From: JAYPHU01 sp964611435
GTDB lineage: Bacteria > Pseudomonadota > Alphaproteobacteria > Rhodospirillales > UBA2165
NCBI GenBank assembly: GCA_964611435.1
Contig: CAZSXT010000009.1
Coordinates: 51,248-115,247, forward strand
Length of the DNA stretch: 64,000 nt
Reading direction: 5' to 3'
This document shows, piece by piece, positions 7,665 to 15,517 of the stretch. The notes below the pieces were generated by a model. That model worked only from the letters and a program-made list of their open reading frames with translations, was not told the DNA's origin and searched no databases. The first letter of the stretch is position 1. Each line of letters starts with the position of its first letter. A program made the translations under genes and the position numbers.

Positions 7665-8789
7665 CTACTCCTCGTCGTAGAACTCTTCCGGATCAATCGG
7701 CAGGGCGACTTCCTTGCCCAGCTTGGCAGATCGGTCCATCGCCATCGTGTGCAACAGGTTGGCATGGCCCTCGGCGGCGGTCGCGTGCGGCGTCGGCGTG
7801 CCCATCATAATCCGCGTGAACCAGCCGATGGTTTCTTCGCGCATGGGCCCGTAAAGCTGATTGTTCCACAGATCACCCGGCGGGTAGGAGGTCAAAAAGT
7901 CCACATGCCGTTCCGGCGCTTCGTAGCCGCCGGAAATATAGCCGCCCGGCAGATTTTGGTTGGTGGCCAGCACCAGATCCCGGTGGGTATCTTCGATATC
8001 GATCACGCCCTCCGCGCCGACGATGCCGATTTCCAGCCCGTACACCGTGCCTGGCCAGACTTCCGGCAGGGCCCAGCAAATATTCATGGAGAACAGGGTG
8101 CCGTCCTCGAATGTGAAAATGCCGAACGTGGAATCCTTCGTACCCCATTCGTTGAGCACCTTGTCGACCGAACGGGCATAGACCGAGACTGGCTTCTTGC
8201 CTTCCAGCAGCCACATGGACATATCCAAAGAGTGGGTGCCGGAAACCACCATCGGCGTCAGGTTATGGCGCTGGTTGGTTTTATTGATGGTGGCGATGGG
8301 GACCATGCGGTTCATGAATGCCCGGGTCGTGACCGAATGCACGTCGCCGATCTGGCCCTGCACCAGCCGCTCTTTGATGGTCAGGAACCGGCGGCGGAAC
8401 CGCTGGGTATAGCCGACAACAGCGTCCAGTCCGGCGTCCGTAATGGCTTTGAGGATTTGCGCGGATTCCCGGGCTTCCGTCGCCAGCGGTTTTTCGATAA
8501 ACAGCTTGTGGCCCTGCTCCACCGCTGCCAGGGTCGGGTCAGTGTGTTTGTTTTCATCGGTGATGATCATGACCGCGTTGACTTCCGGCCGTTTGATCAG
8601 CTCATAAAAGTCATTGGTGTAGAAATCGGCATTTGTGTCTTCGGCAAGCTGTTTGCCCAGGTCATCGTTTACATCACACAGGCCCAGCCATTTGACGCCC
8701 GGATATTCACGCGCATATTTGGCCCGGATACGACCGATCGTACCGCAGCCGACAATGGCCAGTCCAATTTCATCAACCGTGTCAGTCAT
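7665..8789 (-). CDS. Gfo/Idh/MocA-family NAD(P)-dependent oxidoreductase
   Basis: A full-length 374-residue member. The N-terminal Rossmann domain has IVGCGTIGRIRAKYA (residues 11-25), and the family EKP motif is seen as LFIEKPLATEA. The C-terminal half is the substrate-binding alpha/beta domain, with GTHSLDMSMWLLEG supplying the usual catalytic-region histidine. It is a paralogue of the partial gene at the left edge. Enzymes of this type act on sugars, inositols, and also some aromatic cis-dihydrodiols. It is transcribed toward the Ldh2 gene and lies away from gntR, so its inclusion in the same pathway is inferred from proximity and paralogy only. Confidence 0.92.
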   Translation of the reverse strand: MTDTVDEIGLAIVGCGTIGRIRAKYAREYPGVKWLGLCDVNDDLGKQLAEDTNADFYTNDFYELIKRPEVNAVMIITDENKHTDPTLAAVEQGHKLFIEKPLATEARESAQILKAITDAGLDAVVGYTQRFRRRFLTIKERLVQGQIGDVHSVTTRAFMNRMVPIATINKTNQRHNLTPMVVSGTHSLDMSMWLLEGKKPVSVYARSVDKVLNEWGTKDSTFGIFTFEDGTLFSMNICWALPEVWPGTVYGLEIGIVGAEGVIDIEDTHRDLVLATNQNLPGGYISGGYEAPERHVDFLTSYPPGDLWNNQLYGPMREETIGWFTRIMMGTPTPHATAAEGHANLLHTMAMDRSAKLGKEVALPIDPEEFYDEE

Positions 8790-8880
8790 GGAAAATCTCT
8801 TCTTTCAGATAGTGTCAAAATTCGTTGCGGAAGGCCGCTGTTTCTATCGGGAATCATTGGCTGGGTAAAGCCGTGGGCAC

Positions 8881-9297
8881 CTAGTCGTTCCCGGCGGTTT
8901 CCTCTTTGAAAGTGTCCATCGCGGCCTCGACGGCGGCGTTGTTGTCCATGGCCCAATCCCGAAGCGCATCCAGCGCAATCACCAGACTGTCGCCCATTTC
9001 AGTAAGCGTATATTCGACCTTGGGCGGAATGACCGGATAAACTTTGCGCGTCACCAGCCCATAGCTTTCCAGTTCCCGTAATGTTTGGGTCAAGACCTTT
9101 GCCGAGATATTGCCGATCTCCCGTTTCAGCTCCGACGGACGCATGGTGCGGCCGCTTAACCGGCGGACGACCATCATGTTCCATTTGTTGGACAGACGCA
9201 CCAGCATTTTCTGGAACGGACGAGAATCCTCCAACGCCTTAATCTCGTCGGCAGGAAGATTGACGTATCTGGGGGTGTAAGTTTCGGCTTGAGACAT
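8881..9297 (-). CDS. HxlR-family winged-helix transcriptional regulator
   Basis: I call the start at ATG 9297 (MSQAETYTPRYVNL), giving 138 residues, the usual HxlR size. The open frame continues to 9441, but that extension looks non-coding. The winged-helix core is seen as KWNMMVVRRLSGRTMRPSELKREI, then KVLTQTLRELESYGLVTRKVYPVIPPKVEYTLTEMG. The usual redox- or effector-sensing cysteine is absent, as in many HxlR proteins. No clear Shine-Dalgarno sequence precedes the start. It is divergent from the ABC importer at 9646, which is its most likely target. Confidence 0.88.
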   Translation of the reverse strand: MSQAETYTPRYVNLPADEIKALEDSRPFQKMLVRLSNKWNMMVVRRLSGRTMRPSELKREIGNISAKVLTQTLRELESYGLVTRKVYPVIPPKVEYTLTEMGDSLVIALDALRDWAMDNNAAVEAAMDTFKEETAGND

Positions 9298-9645
9298 CGG
9301 TAAGGAGCTTAATTTCCAGATTAGGTTAATTAAATACGATTCATCACATAAGTTACTGTGTAGTTCATTACAAAACATATTTTCTTTAGACCGATCAAGC
9401 CGCATAAAGGATGCTTTCAACGATATATCCATGCAGGTCACATGATTGTTACGGGAAAAGCTGGGGCGCGTGATCTAGGGTAGCCCTTCATTTCCTGAGG
9501 ATATCGGGTCTCTTTCGAGGCCTTTCCGGCAAGCCTGTGGCGGCTGGAAACCAAAAAGAGGGCGATTGGTCATTTGTGGCCAAAATTTGCAAAGCCCCGC
9601 AAGAATGAAGAACAGTCTTGAACACACAAAACGGGAGGTAATTTG
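9298..9645. other. Intergenic region between hxlR and the ABC importer
   Basis: This 348-base gap is AT-rich at 9310-9440, unlike its surroundings, which fits promoters for both divergent genes. I find no convincing gene, terminator or perfect dyad. GGGAGGT at 9633-9639 is the ribosome-binding site of the downstream binding-protein gene. Confidence 0.5.
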
Positions 9646-10659
9646 ATGTTCAGAATTTCTAAAACCTTGATCGCTGGTTTGGCCATGCTGCCGGCGTTAA
9701 CGGCTGCAACCAGTGCAGATGCACAAGAACTGAAGGTCGGCGCCGCCAGCAACGTTGGCGGCATGATTGTGTTTGTCGCCCAAGATAAGGGCTTTTTTGC
9801 CAAACACGGATTGAACGCGAAGGTCGTTGTTCGGAATACTGGCGCCGCGCTGACCAAGTCACTGCGGGCCGGGGAAATCGATTTCGCCCCTGCGGCATTT
9901 ACTAATTTGCCGGTCGCCCTGGAGAAAGGCATCAAGCTGCGCGGCGTGGTCGGCTATCTTGGTGGGCACTTCAGTTCCCCGACCAGTGATAACAACGTGG
10001 GCATTGTTGCCCGGCCAGGGACCGGCATTAAATCGATTGCCGATCTCAAGGGCAAGACGGTTGGCGTGGCGTTCGGCACTACTGGCGATCTCTATCTTCA
10101 GGAGTTGCTGAAGCGCGCCGGCATGACCAAGAACGACATCAAGCGGATCAACGTCCGTCCACCGAGCCATGTGTCCACGCTGGAATCCGGTGGTGTCGAA
10201 GCCGTCGTAGCGTGGGAACCAAACGTGACTCGTGCATTGGACAAAGTCAAAGGATCGAATTTGGTAGTCCGTGGCGGCGGTTATGTTTGCTTCTGTGCGG
10301 GTATGCACGGTCAGCCGGATAAAGTTTATGGCGACCGCAAACGCACACAGGCCTTTGTCGACGCCATGGCGGAGGCTGCGCACTTCCTGCGTGATCCAAA
10401 GAACGCTGACGAGGTTGCGCAGATTGGTTCCCGCTTTGTGCGCGGCATGAATGCCGATCTGGTGAAGCGGACCATCAGGCACGTTGTCTATGACGCGCGG
10501 ATCGGCGGCGGTACGGCCGAAGCGTTCAAAGTCTCGGTCAAGCAGTTGATCGCTCAAAAGAAGATGAAGCGGCCTTATGACCCTGCGAAATACCTGGATA
10601 CGTCTTTCATCGACAGCACGATCAAACGCCATCCAGAGTGGTTTGCTGACATGAAGTAG
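9646..10659 (+). CDS. ABC transporter periplasmic binding protein, SsuA/TauA/NMT1 type
   Basis: The start is ATG 9646, seven bases after GGGAGGT; a TTG just upstream is less likely. The 337-residue product has a signal peptide (SKTLIAGLAMLPALTAATSADAQ) and a mature N-terminus ELKVGAASNVGGMIVFVAQDKGFFAKHGL, typical of the nitrate/sulfonate/taurine/thiamine-precursor binding family. The block IKSIADLKGKTVGVAFGTTGDLYLQELL is the family's hinge-proximal segment. It begins an operon with an ATPase and two permeases. The ligand is not predictable: members bind sulfonates, nitrate, pyrimidines, riboflavin and aromatic acids. There are no sulfur or nitrogen assimilation genes beside it to help. Confidence 0.9.
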   Translation: MFRISKTLIAGLAMLPALTAATSADAQELKVGAASNVGGMIVFVAQDKGFFAKHGLNAKVVVRNTGAALTKSLRAGEIDFAPAAFTNLPVALEKGIKLRGVVGYLGGHFSSPTSDNNVGIVARPGTGIKSIADLKGKTVGVAFGTTGDLYLQELLKRAGMTKNDIKRINVRPPSHVSTLESGGVEAVVAWEPNVTRALDKVKGSNLVVRGGGYVCFCAGMHGQPDKVYGDRKRTQAFVDAMAEAAHFLRDPKNADEVAQIGSRFVRGMNADLVKRTIRHVVYDARIGGGTAEAFKVSVKQLIAQKKMKRPYDPAKYLDTSFIDSTIKRHPEWFADMK

Positions 10660-10750
10660 TCGTTGATTGAACGATATTGGCGATGCGGCGGACGGTTTTT
10701 GATCGTCCGTCGCCGCCAACTTGCTACGATCATCGAGTGGTCAGGATATT

Positions 10751-11551
10751 ATGAGTAACTTAGCGACAAAGCTGGTCGTCCGGGGTCTGAGTCATCATTA
10801 CCCCGACGAATACACGGGCGAATCCGTACACGCCCTCGAAGACATTAATTTAGAACTTTATGAAGGCGAACTGGTCTCCGTGGTGGGCCCCAGCGGCTGT
10901 GGCAAATCGACCTTGCTGAACATATTGGCGGGACTGCTGCCTTATTCGGTGGGTGAGGTGACAGTCGATGGCAATGTCATTCACGGGCCGGGTCCGGACC
11001 GGGGTGTAGTCTTTCAGGAGCACGCGATCCTGCCGTGGCGTACGGTCTCGCGCAATATCGGGCATGGCCTCGAAATTCGAAAACTACCGGCGGCTGAGCG
11101 TGACGCCAGGGTGCAAGAGTTTGTCAATCTGGTTGGACTCACCGGTTTCGAAGATAAATATCCGCACGAACTTTCCGGTGGTATGAAGCAGCGTTGCCAG
11201 GTGGCGCGGACTCTCTGTGCTGATCCCGTCGTTATGCTCATGGACGAACCTTTTGCCGCAGTTGATGCGCAGACACGTATTACCCTGCAGGAAGAACTCA
11301 ATCGGATTGCCTTGGCGACGAAGAAGACGATTCTTTTCATCACTCATTCAGTCGAAGAGGCTGCCTTCTTAGGGGATCGGTGTTTTGTGTTTTCCGCCCG
11401 TCCCGGCCGGCTTAAGGAAATTGTCGATATCAACATTCCCCGGGAGCGGCGCATCTGGTCGGATATGAACAATGACGCAGATTTTATAGCGGCGCGTGAT
11501 CACATCCTGAAATCCGTCCGCGAGGAGGTGTCCGTTGCCGTCGAGGAATGA
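10751..11551 (+). CDS. ABC transporter ATP-binding protein, TauB/SsuB type
   Basis: The start ATG 10751 follows CAGGA; a longer frame from 10721 would begin in sequence without family character. About 266 residues. Walker A is GPSGCGKST, the Q-loop lies at VFQEHAILPW, the signature is LSGGMKQRCQVARTL, Walker B is VVMLMDEP, and the H-loop is ILFITHSVEEA. It energises the two permeases that follow. Its 3' end overlaps the first permease gene by 17 bases, and the GAGGAGG within its last codons serves as that gene's ribosome site. Confidence 0.95.
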   Translation: MSNLATKLVVRGLSHHYPDEYTGESVHALEDINLELYEGELVSVVGPSGCGKSTLLNILAGLLPYSVGEVTVDGNVIHGPGPDRGVVFQEHAILPWRTVSRNIGHGLEIRKLPAAERDARVQEFVNLVGLTGFEDKYPHELSGGMKQRCQVARTLCADPVVMLMDEPFAAVDAQTRITLQEELNRIALATKKTILFITHSVEEAAFLGDRCFVFSARPGRLKEIVDINIPRERRIWSDMNNDADFIAARDHILKSVREEVSVAVEE

Positions 11552-12347
11552 AGGCCCCGGCCTGGGCTGGCGGCTGCATAAGCTTCTGCAAATTGACGCC
11601 ATGAACCTAGTAATCCTGGTCATCGGGGTCTACGTCATTTGGTCACTGACGTCAGCCTGGATCGACAATCCCGGCCGTTATCTGCCGTCGCCTATCGCCG
11701 TCGCTTTGTCATCGGTGGATATGCTCTACAAGGGATTGCTGCCGAGCTATTTTGGCGACACCATTTTGCGGCTGATTGTTGGAAGCGCCATTGGGCTGGC
11801 AATCGGCATACCGTTCGGGTTGTTGTTGGGTATTAATCGGACCATTGCCGATATGTTTCATCCGATCATGAATTTCTTTCAGTCGGTTTCGGGTATCGCC
11901 ATATTTCCAATTGTGGTGGTTTGGTGGGGCAATAGCGAAAAGACCATCTTTGCGGTCATCCTTTACACGGCGTTCTTTCCGATCGCGTTCAACGTTCTTT
12001 CCGGAGTCCGGGAGATTCCGGTCCGCTACATCAATGCCGCACGCACCCTGGGGGCGAGCCGATATCAAATCATCAAGGACGTCTTGTTTCCTGGCGCAAT
12101 GCCACACATCGCCACCGGTTCCCGGCTTTCAATCGGTTTCGCTTGGCGGGCCGTGATTGCCGGAGAGATGTTGGCTGGCCGCGAGGGGTTGGGCTGGATG
12201 ATCTTCACCGGTCAGGATGCCGACCGGACCGCCGAGGTGATTCTCGGGATGGTCATCATCGGATTCTCTTGGATCCTGTTGGATCATTATCTCCTTCGCC
12301 CCATGGAAGCGGATACGATCGAACGATGGGGGCTGGTACAGCGATGA
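11535..12347 (+). CDS. ABC transporter permease, TauC/SsuC type (first)
   Basis: The 270-residue inner-membrane permease has about six transmembrane segments and the BPD_transp_1 coupling-helix region (ATPase-docking motif) around INAARTLGASRYQIIKDVLFPGAMPHIATG. The best start is TTG 11535, because GGAGG at 11523-11527 is seven to eight bases upstream; ATG 11601 would lose the N-terminal cytoplasmic segment. It overlaps the ATPase gene by 17 bases and the second permease by an ATGA junction, so translation is coupled through the operon. Confidence 0.92.
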   Translation: MPSRNEGPGLGWRLHKLLQIDAMNLVILVIGVYVIWSLTSAWIDNPGRYLPSPIAVALSSVDMLYKGLLPSYFGDTILRLIVGSAIGLAIGIPFGLLLGINRTIADMFHPIMNFFQSVSGIAIFPIVVVWWGNSEKTIFAVILYTAFFPIAFNVLSGVREIPVRYINAARTLGASRYQIIKDVLFPGAMPHIATGSRLSIGFAWRAVIAGEMLAGREGLGWMIFTGQDADRTAEVILGMVIIGFSWILLDHYLLRPMEADTIERWGLVQR

Positions 12348-13201
12348 CCAGTGCCAGTCTATCCGTCGCCATCCAACGCCGGTTTGGCCGGCAGCGCATT
12401 CGAAAATTTGTCTTGGGCTCCATCCCGTTTCTCGTGTTGTTCGCTTTGTGGCAGGCGAATACGTACTTCGAATGGCTGCCGCCGGTATTTATCCCGCCTT
12501 TGGGCGATGTGCTGTCCGCGATTGTCATATTGCAGGAAGACTGCATCGGTCTGTGGGGCGCTATCACACTGCACCCGAGCTGCCAGATGTCCAATCATAT
12601 ACTGTCGAGTATCGGACGGGTTGTTCTGGCGGCGATCGTGGGACTGCCGTTGGGGATCGCCTTTGGCATCATTGCCGGGATGAACCGGCCGCTTTCAAAA
12701 TTGTTGGAGCCTATCGGTGTATTTGCCAATTCCATCTCCGGTATAGCCTGGATACCTCTTGCCATCGTCTGGTTCGGTGTCGGCTGGGTGACCACACTGT
12801 TCATCATGCTGAACACTATTTTTTGGCTGATGTTTTTTAACTCCATGCTCGGCGTTCGCGGCGTTGCACGGGTCTACGAGCAAAGCGTGTTGACTATGGG
12901 TGGTAGCCACTGGGATGTTATTTGGCATGTCTATCTGCCCGGCGCTATGCCCAGTATCATAACCGGTATGCGTATGAGCATGGGATTCGGCTGGCGGGCG
13001 CTTATTGCGGCGGAGATGATCGGGGGTGACAGCGGACTCGGTTTCATGATTTTTACCTCTGCCGAAGAATTTAAGATCGAGGAAGTCTTCCTTGGCGTAA
13101 TCATCATTTCTATCATCTTCATGGCCACCGATAAGTATCTTCTGGCGCCATTGGAAAAATGGACGGTGGAGCGCTGGGGATTGGTTTGGAAACCGACTTG
13201 A
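12344..13201 (+). CDS. ABC transporter permease, TauC/SsuC type (second)
   Basis: The start is the ATG in the ATGA overlap at 12344, giving 285 residues (MTSASLSVAIQRRFG). A longer open frame from 12143 runs out of phase through the previous permease and is spurious. About six transmembrane helices are seen, with the coupling loop YEQSVLTMGGSHWDVIWHVYLPGAMPSIITG. Having two different permeases with one ATPase suggests a heterodimeric channel, whereas the taurine and sulfonate importers use one permease as a homodimer. It is followed after one base by a small membrane-protein gene. Confidence 0.92.
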   Translation: MTSASLSVAIQRRFGRQRIRKFVLGSIPFLVLFALWQANTYFEWLPPVFIPPLGDVLSAIVILQEDCIGLWGAITLHPSCQMSNHILSSIGRVVLAAIVGLPLGIAFGIIAGMNRPLSKLLEPIGVFANSISGIAWIPLAIVWFGVGWVTTLFIMLNTIFWLMFFNSMLGVRGVARVYEQSVLTMGGSHWDVIWHVYLPGAMPSIITGMRMSMGFGWRALIAAEMIGGDSGLGFMIFTSAEEFKIEEVFLGVIIISIIFMATDKYLLAPLEKWTVERWGLVWKPT

Positions 13202-13202
13202 G

Positions 13203-13598
13203 ATGGCTGAAACCGTATCACAAGCTGAGACCGGTGTTGTCACTGACGCCTCGTTTCGCAGGCGCCGCTGGTATCATCGCCGGGACATCCGTTTCGTAGG
13301 CGTCATTGTTGCGCTGTTGGTGATTTATCATGGGTACGGCTATATCAGCGGACCCGACAAAATAACGCCCACCCTGGCGGACGCCATGGATCAGTCGGCC
13401 GATAGGGTAAACATCAAGGTTCGGGCAAAGTTCCCTCCCGAGGCGTTTCATTTGGGGGTGTTTCAAAAAGCCGGAGTCGTTCGAGGCAGCAAGGGCAATG
13501 TCACCACGCTATTTCGGGTCAAAAAAAGTGATGTCCACAGCCTGTCCCGAAAGTATTGGATTGTAGCGATTGATCTCGCACCGCCTATTGAGCGCTAG
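13203..13598 (+). CDS. Small single-pass membrane protein of unknown function in the ABC operon
   Basis: I do not recognise this 131-residue protein. The start ATG is one base after the permease stop, so it is the last gene of the importer operon. The N-terminus is basic (RRRRWYHRRDIR, about residues 18-30), followed by one hydrophobic helix (FVGVIVALLVIYHGYGYI) and a soluble C-terminal part of about 80 residues containing KVRAKFPPEAFHLGVFQKAG. Positive-inside topology would place the C-terminal part in the periplasm. It might assist the importer, but nothing shows how. Confidence 0.7.
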   Translation: MAETVSQAETGVVTDASFRRRRWYHRRDIRFVGVIVALLVIYHGYGYISGPDKITPTLADAMDQSADRVNIKVRAKFPPEAFHLGVFQKAGVVRGSKGNVTTLFRVKKSDVHSLSRKYWIVAIDLAPPIER

Positions 13599-13611
13599 AG
13601 CGCGAGTGCGA

Positions 13612-14040
13612 CTATTTCACGATCCTGAGTTCTAGTTCCTCCATATCCGGCTGGTCGACGGCCAAACGAAAGGCGCGGGTGTCAGCCGCCTTTCCGTCTG
13701 TGACCGATGTTATCAGCCAGACCAGGTTTGGCTCGAACGCCATCGCCCGGTCCGTCTCGGAGGGGGCTGCCGGGTGATCAGGGTGGGTGTGATAATGTCC
13801 GATTAGCGCCATATCGGTGCCCCGAATCCGCCGCTCCGTATCAATACGCACCTGCGGGTCTACCTCGAACCGGTCGGCGCGTTCGTCTGCCAGAATATTG
13901 AGACTTGGAATGACCTCGGAGACGAGGCGATCACCGGATTCATTCTGTATTCCCACAATCAGACCGCAAGCTTCCGCCGGATAGGCGGCTTCTGCAGCGC
14001 GTTCAATTGTTTCCAGTTGGGTGCGGGACAGAATAATCAC
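13612..14040 (-). CDS. JAMM/MPN-domain (M67 family) metallopeptidase
   Basis: 142 residues, a single JAMM domain. All metal-site residues are present: Glu23 in PAEACGLIVG, then His84-Thr-His86, Ser94 and Asp97 in HYHTHPDHPAAPSETD, matching the HxH-x7-S-x2-D pattern. Prokaryotic M67 enzymes remove small ubiquitin-like or sulfur-carrier proteins from partners, or process ThiS/MoaD-type tails. No such carrier gene is next to it. It starts with GTG at 14040 in a GTGA overlap with the upstream membrane-protein gene and converges with the ABC operon. Confidence 0.88.
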   Translation of the reverse strand: MIILSRTQLETIERAAEAAYPAEACGLIVGIQNESGDRLVSEVIPSLNILADERADRFEVDPQVRIDTERRIRGTDMALIGHYHTHPDHPAAPSETDRAMAFEPNLVWLITSVTDGKAADTRAFRLAVDQPDMEELELRIVK

Positions 14041-14384
14041 GGCTGAGATGTCAGATTGACGCGCCGAATCACGTCGCCCGACGCGCTATCCAGGATCAAA
14101 ATACCCGCCGATCCGTCTGCGTTGGCGACGTGAACGACGATCTGGCTGCCCGAGGTCATGACATTTTCGACTTTTGCGCCCGGTGGAAGTTTAAACTCGA
14201 GGTTAATTTTACCGGCGGACATGTTTCGTTTTGTTTCAAATGACTCCGGGGCGTTACGTTCGAAGAAGGAAAAGTCTGGGTCCGACGCCTTCCGGATGAA
14301 GCCGTAGCTGAGCGCAACGAACCCGGCGGCGAGGATAAAGCCGAGAACGATTACGACTGAAATAATACCCTTGTTCGACTGCAT
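14037..14384 (-). CDS. Single-pass membrane protein of unknown function (DUF6476-like)
   Basis: A 115-residue protein with one N-terminal transmembrane helix (GIISVVIVLGFILAAGFVALSYGFI) and a soluble C-terminal domain ending in beta-rich sequence (KINLEFKLPPGAKVENVMTSG, then IVVHVANADGSAGILILDSASG). Small proteins of this pattern beside rluD are common in alphaproteobacteria and I recall the label DUF6476 for them, but I cannot confirm the family here. It is translationally coupled to the JAMM gene and starts 21 bases from the divergent rluD, so all three share one short promoter region. Confidence 0.75.
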   Translation of the reverse strand: MQSNKGIISVVIVLGFILAAGFVALSYGFIRKASDPDFSFFERNAPESFETKRNMSAGKINLEFKLPPGAKVENVMTSGSQIVVHVANADGSAGILILDSASGDVIRRVNLTSQP

Positions 14385-14405
14385 GTTCCTGGGCCACTCT
14401 GGCGC

Positions 14406-15368
14406 ATGACCGACACCCCGGCCGAGCGCGAAATTAGTGTCACCGTTTCCGAGCGGGATGAGGGCGTTCGCCTGGACAAATTCCTGGGTGAACAGGTGGA
14501 GGGATTGTCCCGATCCCGGTTAAAGGCCCTCATTGAATCCGGCTGCGTTTCCGGCAGCGGCGGGACACTAACCGAGCCCTCGCGCCGGGTCAAACCGGGT
14601 GACCAAATTCTGATCCGCGTGCCGGCGGCCAAGCCCGCCCGTCCAGTGGCGCAGGATATCGCACTGAACGTGGTCTATGAAGATGATGATCTCATCGTTA
14701 TTAACAAACCAGCGGGTTTGGTGGTGCATCCGGCCGCCGGGAATCCGGACCGGACGCTGGTCAACGCACTGATCGCCCATTGCGGTGGGAGTCTGTCGGG
14801 AATCGGCGGAGAACTGCGGCCCGGCATCGTTCACCGGCTCGATAAAGACACGTCGGGGCTCTTGGTTGCCGCCAAAAATGATGCCGCCCATCATGGCCTT
14901 GCTGCCCAGTTTGCGGAACACAGTTTGGATCGCGCCTACCAGGCCATCGTGTGGGGAAGACCATCTCCGAAGGCGGATACGATCACTGGCAATATCGGAC
15001 GGAATCCTCGTAACCGGAAGAAGATGGCCGTGGTTGCGCGCGGGGGTAAAGAAGCGGTTACCCGTTATTCAACTCTGAAGACGCTCGGCGCGGCGGCGAC
15101 CCTCGTCGAGTGCCGTCTAGAAACCGGCCGAACCCACCAAATCAGAGTCCACTTGGCGTCACGGGGGCATCCGGTGGTAGGTGATCCGCTCTATGGCGGG
15201 GGTGACGCCAAGCGGTTGAAGAAAGCGCCGGAGGCGTTTGCCGAGCGCGTGGCGGCGCTGGGCCGGCAGGCATTGCACGCCTATCTGATCGGATTTATTC
15301 ATCCCGCCAGCGGAGAGCGGCTTCAATTCCAAAGCGAATTGCCCAGGGATGTACAAACGCTCTTGTAA
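14406..15368 (+). CDS. rluD: 23S rRNA pseudouridine synthase, RluD/RluA family
   Basis: 320 residues. An N-terminal S4 RNA-binding domain (VRLDKFLGEQVEGLSRSRLKALIESG) is followed by the RluA catalytic domain with the signature HRLDKDTSG; the catalytic aspartate is Asp146. ETGRTHQIRVHLASRGHPVVGDPLYGG is the second family block. The S4 domain and length fit RluD, which modifies three uridines in helix 69 of 23S rRNA, rather than the short RluA. It lies upstream of rpoH, an order found in other alphaproteobacteria. Confidence 0.95.
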   Translation: MTDTPAEREISVTVSERDEGVRLDKFLGEQVEGLSRSRLKALIESGCVSGSGGTLTEPSRRVKPGDQILIRVPAAKPARPVAQDIALNVVYEDDDLIVINKPAGLVVHPAAGNPDRTLVNALIAHCGGSLSGIGGELRPGIVHRLDKDTSGLLVAAKNDAAHHGLAAQFAEHSLDRAYQAIVWGRPSPKADTITGNIGRNPRNRKKMAVVARGGKEAVTRYSTLKTLGAAATLVECRLETGRTHQIRVHLASRGHPVVGDPLYGGGDAKRLKKAPEAFAERVAALGRQALHAYLIGFIHPASGERLQFQSELPRDVQTLL

Positions 15369-15517
15369 CGCAAATATTTTCGATTTTTACATTCGCTTAC
15401 ACAGTTAAACAGTCCGTTTATTGACCGGAAGCGGTCTTCGGATTGATGATCAAGTCATCGAAAAAAAAGCCCGACGAACCGACCCACAGGGTCACAACAC
15501 CGGAGTGAAACACAGCG

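Noticed and set aside
7749..8909. A 386-codon open frame on the plus strand
   Set aside because: It lies opposite the Gfo/Idh gene, whose product is clearly recognisable; the plus-strand product is rich in His, Arg and Gly without motifs.
12143..12343. N-terminal extension of the second permease
   Set aside because: It translates the first permease in another frame; the ATGA overlap at 12344 gives the correct family start.
15369..15517. Thermosensor or sigma-32 promoter in the rpoH leader
   Set aside because: I found no convincing consensus match or stable stem covering the rpoH ribosome site, so none is reported.
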